Below, in pieces: positions 4,879-5,205 of a stretch of DNA of 5,205 nucleotides; the stretch's first letter is position 1; every line of letters starts with the position of its first letter. The stretch is from assembly GCA_947501315.1 (NCBI GenBank), contig CANMXH010000160.1, positions 1 to 5,205 of the forward strand, given 5' to 3'. Below the pieces are notes generated by a model that saw only the letters and a program-made list of their open reading frames with translations, made no database searches and was not told the origin of the DNA. The position numbers and the translations under genes are program-made. Source of the stretch: Caulobacteraceae bacterium (GTDB taxonomy: Bacteria > Pseudomonadota > Alphaproteobacteria > Caulobacterales > Caulobacteraceae).

Positions 4879-4945
4879 GGCGTCTATTTAGGCGGTGATT
4901 CCCGTTCGCGCGATGTTAGGCTGCAGGGAAACTGGGGAGGATCGT
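4879..4945. other. Divergent intergenic region between trxB and the glycine-zipper gene
   Basis: These 67 bases must hold the start signals of both genes unless one is transcribed from further off. A GANTC site (GATTC, 4897-4901) lies in it. On the trxB strand a CCTAACATC-like stretch (about 4912-4920) and CCTAAATA (about 4886-4893) resemble the Caulobacter -10 form only partly, and no -35 is at the right distance. I therefore make no firm promoter call. Confidence 0.4.
4936..4941 (+). promoter_or_regulatory. Strong ribosome binding site for the partial 3' gene
   Basis: GGAGGA stands five bases before ATG 4946, close to an ideal Shine-Dalgarno. It supports a real, well translated gene although the stop codon lies outside the window. 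Confidence 0.75.
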
Positions 4946-5205
4946 ATGGCACAGAAGACTTACATGGGTATGGGCATCGCTCTCGGTACGGCGATCGGGG
5001 TGGCGCTGGGGATTGCGATGGACAACCTCGCGCTCGGTGTTGGCGGCGGCATCGCCATCGGGGTGGCTCTCGGGGCAGGCTTTGACGCAGAGCGCGCGCG
5101 CAAGAACCCAAAGGACCGAAAGGACACTTCCGGTTCGGACGGCGGGACAACCTACGTCTTTGACGGCGGCGGCGGCGGGCGCGGCAAGAGCCCGAATGAC
5201 GGCCC
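4946..5205 (+). CDS. Glycine-zipper membrane protein, N-terminal part
   Basis: The frame is open from ATG 4946 to the window end (86 full codons, no stop seen). After MAQKTYM come two hydrophobic segments, each a perfect four-glycine zipper: G10, G14, G18, G22, then a short MDNLA turn, then G31, G35, G39, G43. This suggests two tightly packed membrane helices in a hairpin. Then comes a charged part (DAERARKNPKDRKD, 47-60), and a flexible region with TTYVFDGGGGG. The zipper pattern is seen directly; the membrane hairpin is inferred. Similar short repeated-glycine membrane proteins are known in many bacteria, mostly as hypothetical proteins, and no function is assigned here. GGAGGA five bases before the ATG supports the start. 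It diverges from trxB. Codon use (strong G/C third positions) matches the neighbours, with no sign of transfer. Confidence 0.75.
   Translation, partial: MAQKTYMGMGIALGTAIGVALGIAMDNLALGVGGGIAIGVALGAGFDAERARKNPKDRKDTSGSDGGTTYVFDGGGGGRGKSPNDG

Overview
The window is GC-rich with strong third-position G/C bias and looks like the chromosome of an alphaproteobacterium. Caulobacterales (Caulobacter or Brevundimonas-like) fits best. The reasons are two SleB-type cell wall hydrolases of the kind common in that order, a DUF6481-like protein, a near-ideal EcfG/SigT general stress promoter, and a cluster of GANTC (CcrM-type) sites. The order-level placement is an inference. No mobile element, CRISPR array, tRNA or rRNA gene was seen.

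Layout, left to right: (1) positions 1-210 hold the 3' end of nadC (NAD biosynthesis). (2) Positions 288-1331 on the minus strand encode a membrane-anchored or secreted SleB/Hydrolase_2 cell wall hydrolase, converging on nadC. (3) Positions 1332-1818 are a relatively AT-rich intergenic region. It holds a good minus-strand sigma70-like promoter that implies a leader of about 240 nt for the hydrolase, several small hairpins, three GANTC sites within 21 bp, and a plus-strand EcfG-type promoter. (4) Positions 1819-2004 encode a 61-residue glycine-zipper lipoprotein directly downstream of that stress promoter. (5) Positions 2164-2526 encode a highly charged helical DUF6481-like protein, followed by a hairpin terminator. 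(6) Positions 2674-3837 encode a second SleB/Hydrolase_2 paralogue. (7) Positions 3871-4878 on the minus strand encode thioredoxin reductase, TrxB. (8) Positions 4946-5205 on the plus strand hold the start of a glycine-zipper membrane protein that runs off the window.

A theme, by inference, is cell envelope maintenance and stress: two related peptidoglycan hydrolases point away from each other across a stress-controlled lipoprotein and a charged small protein, with redox (trxB) and NAD (nadC) housekeeping genes at the edges. I did not find a convincing new multi-gene system. The most notable signals are the EcfG promoter and lipoprotein pair, the structured leader with clustered GANTC sites, and the paired hydrolases sharing an uncharacterised N-terminal motif.
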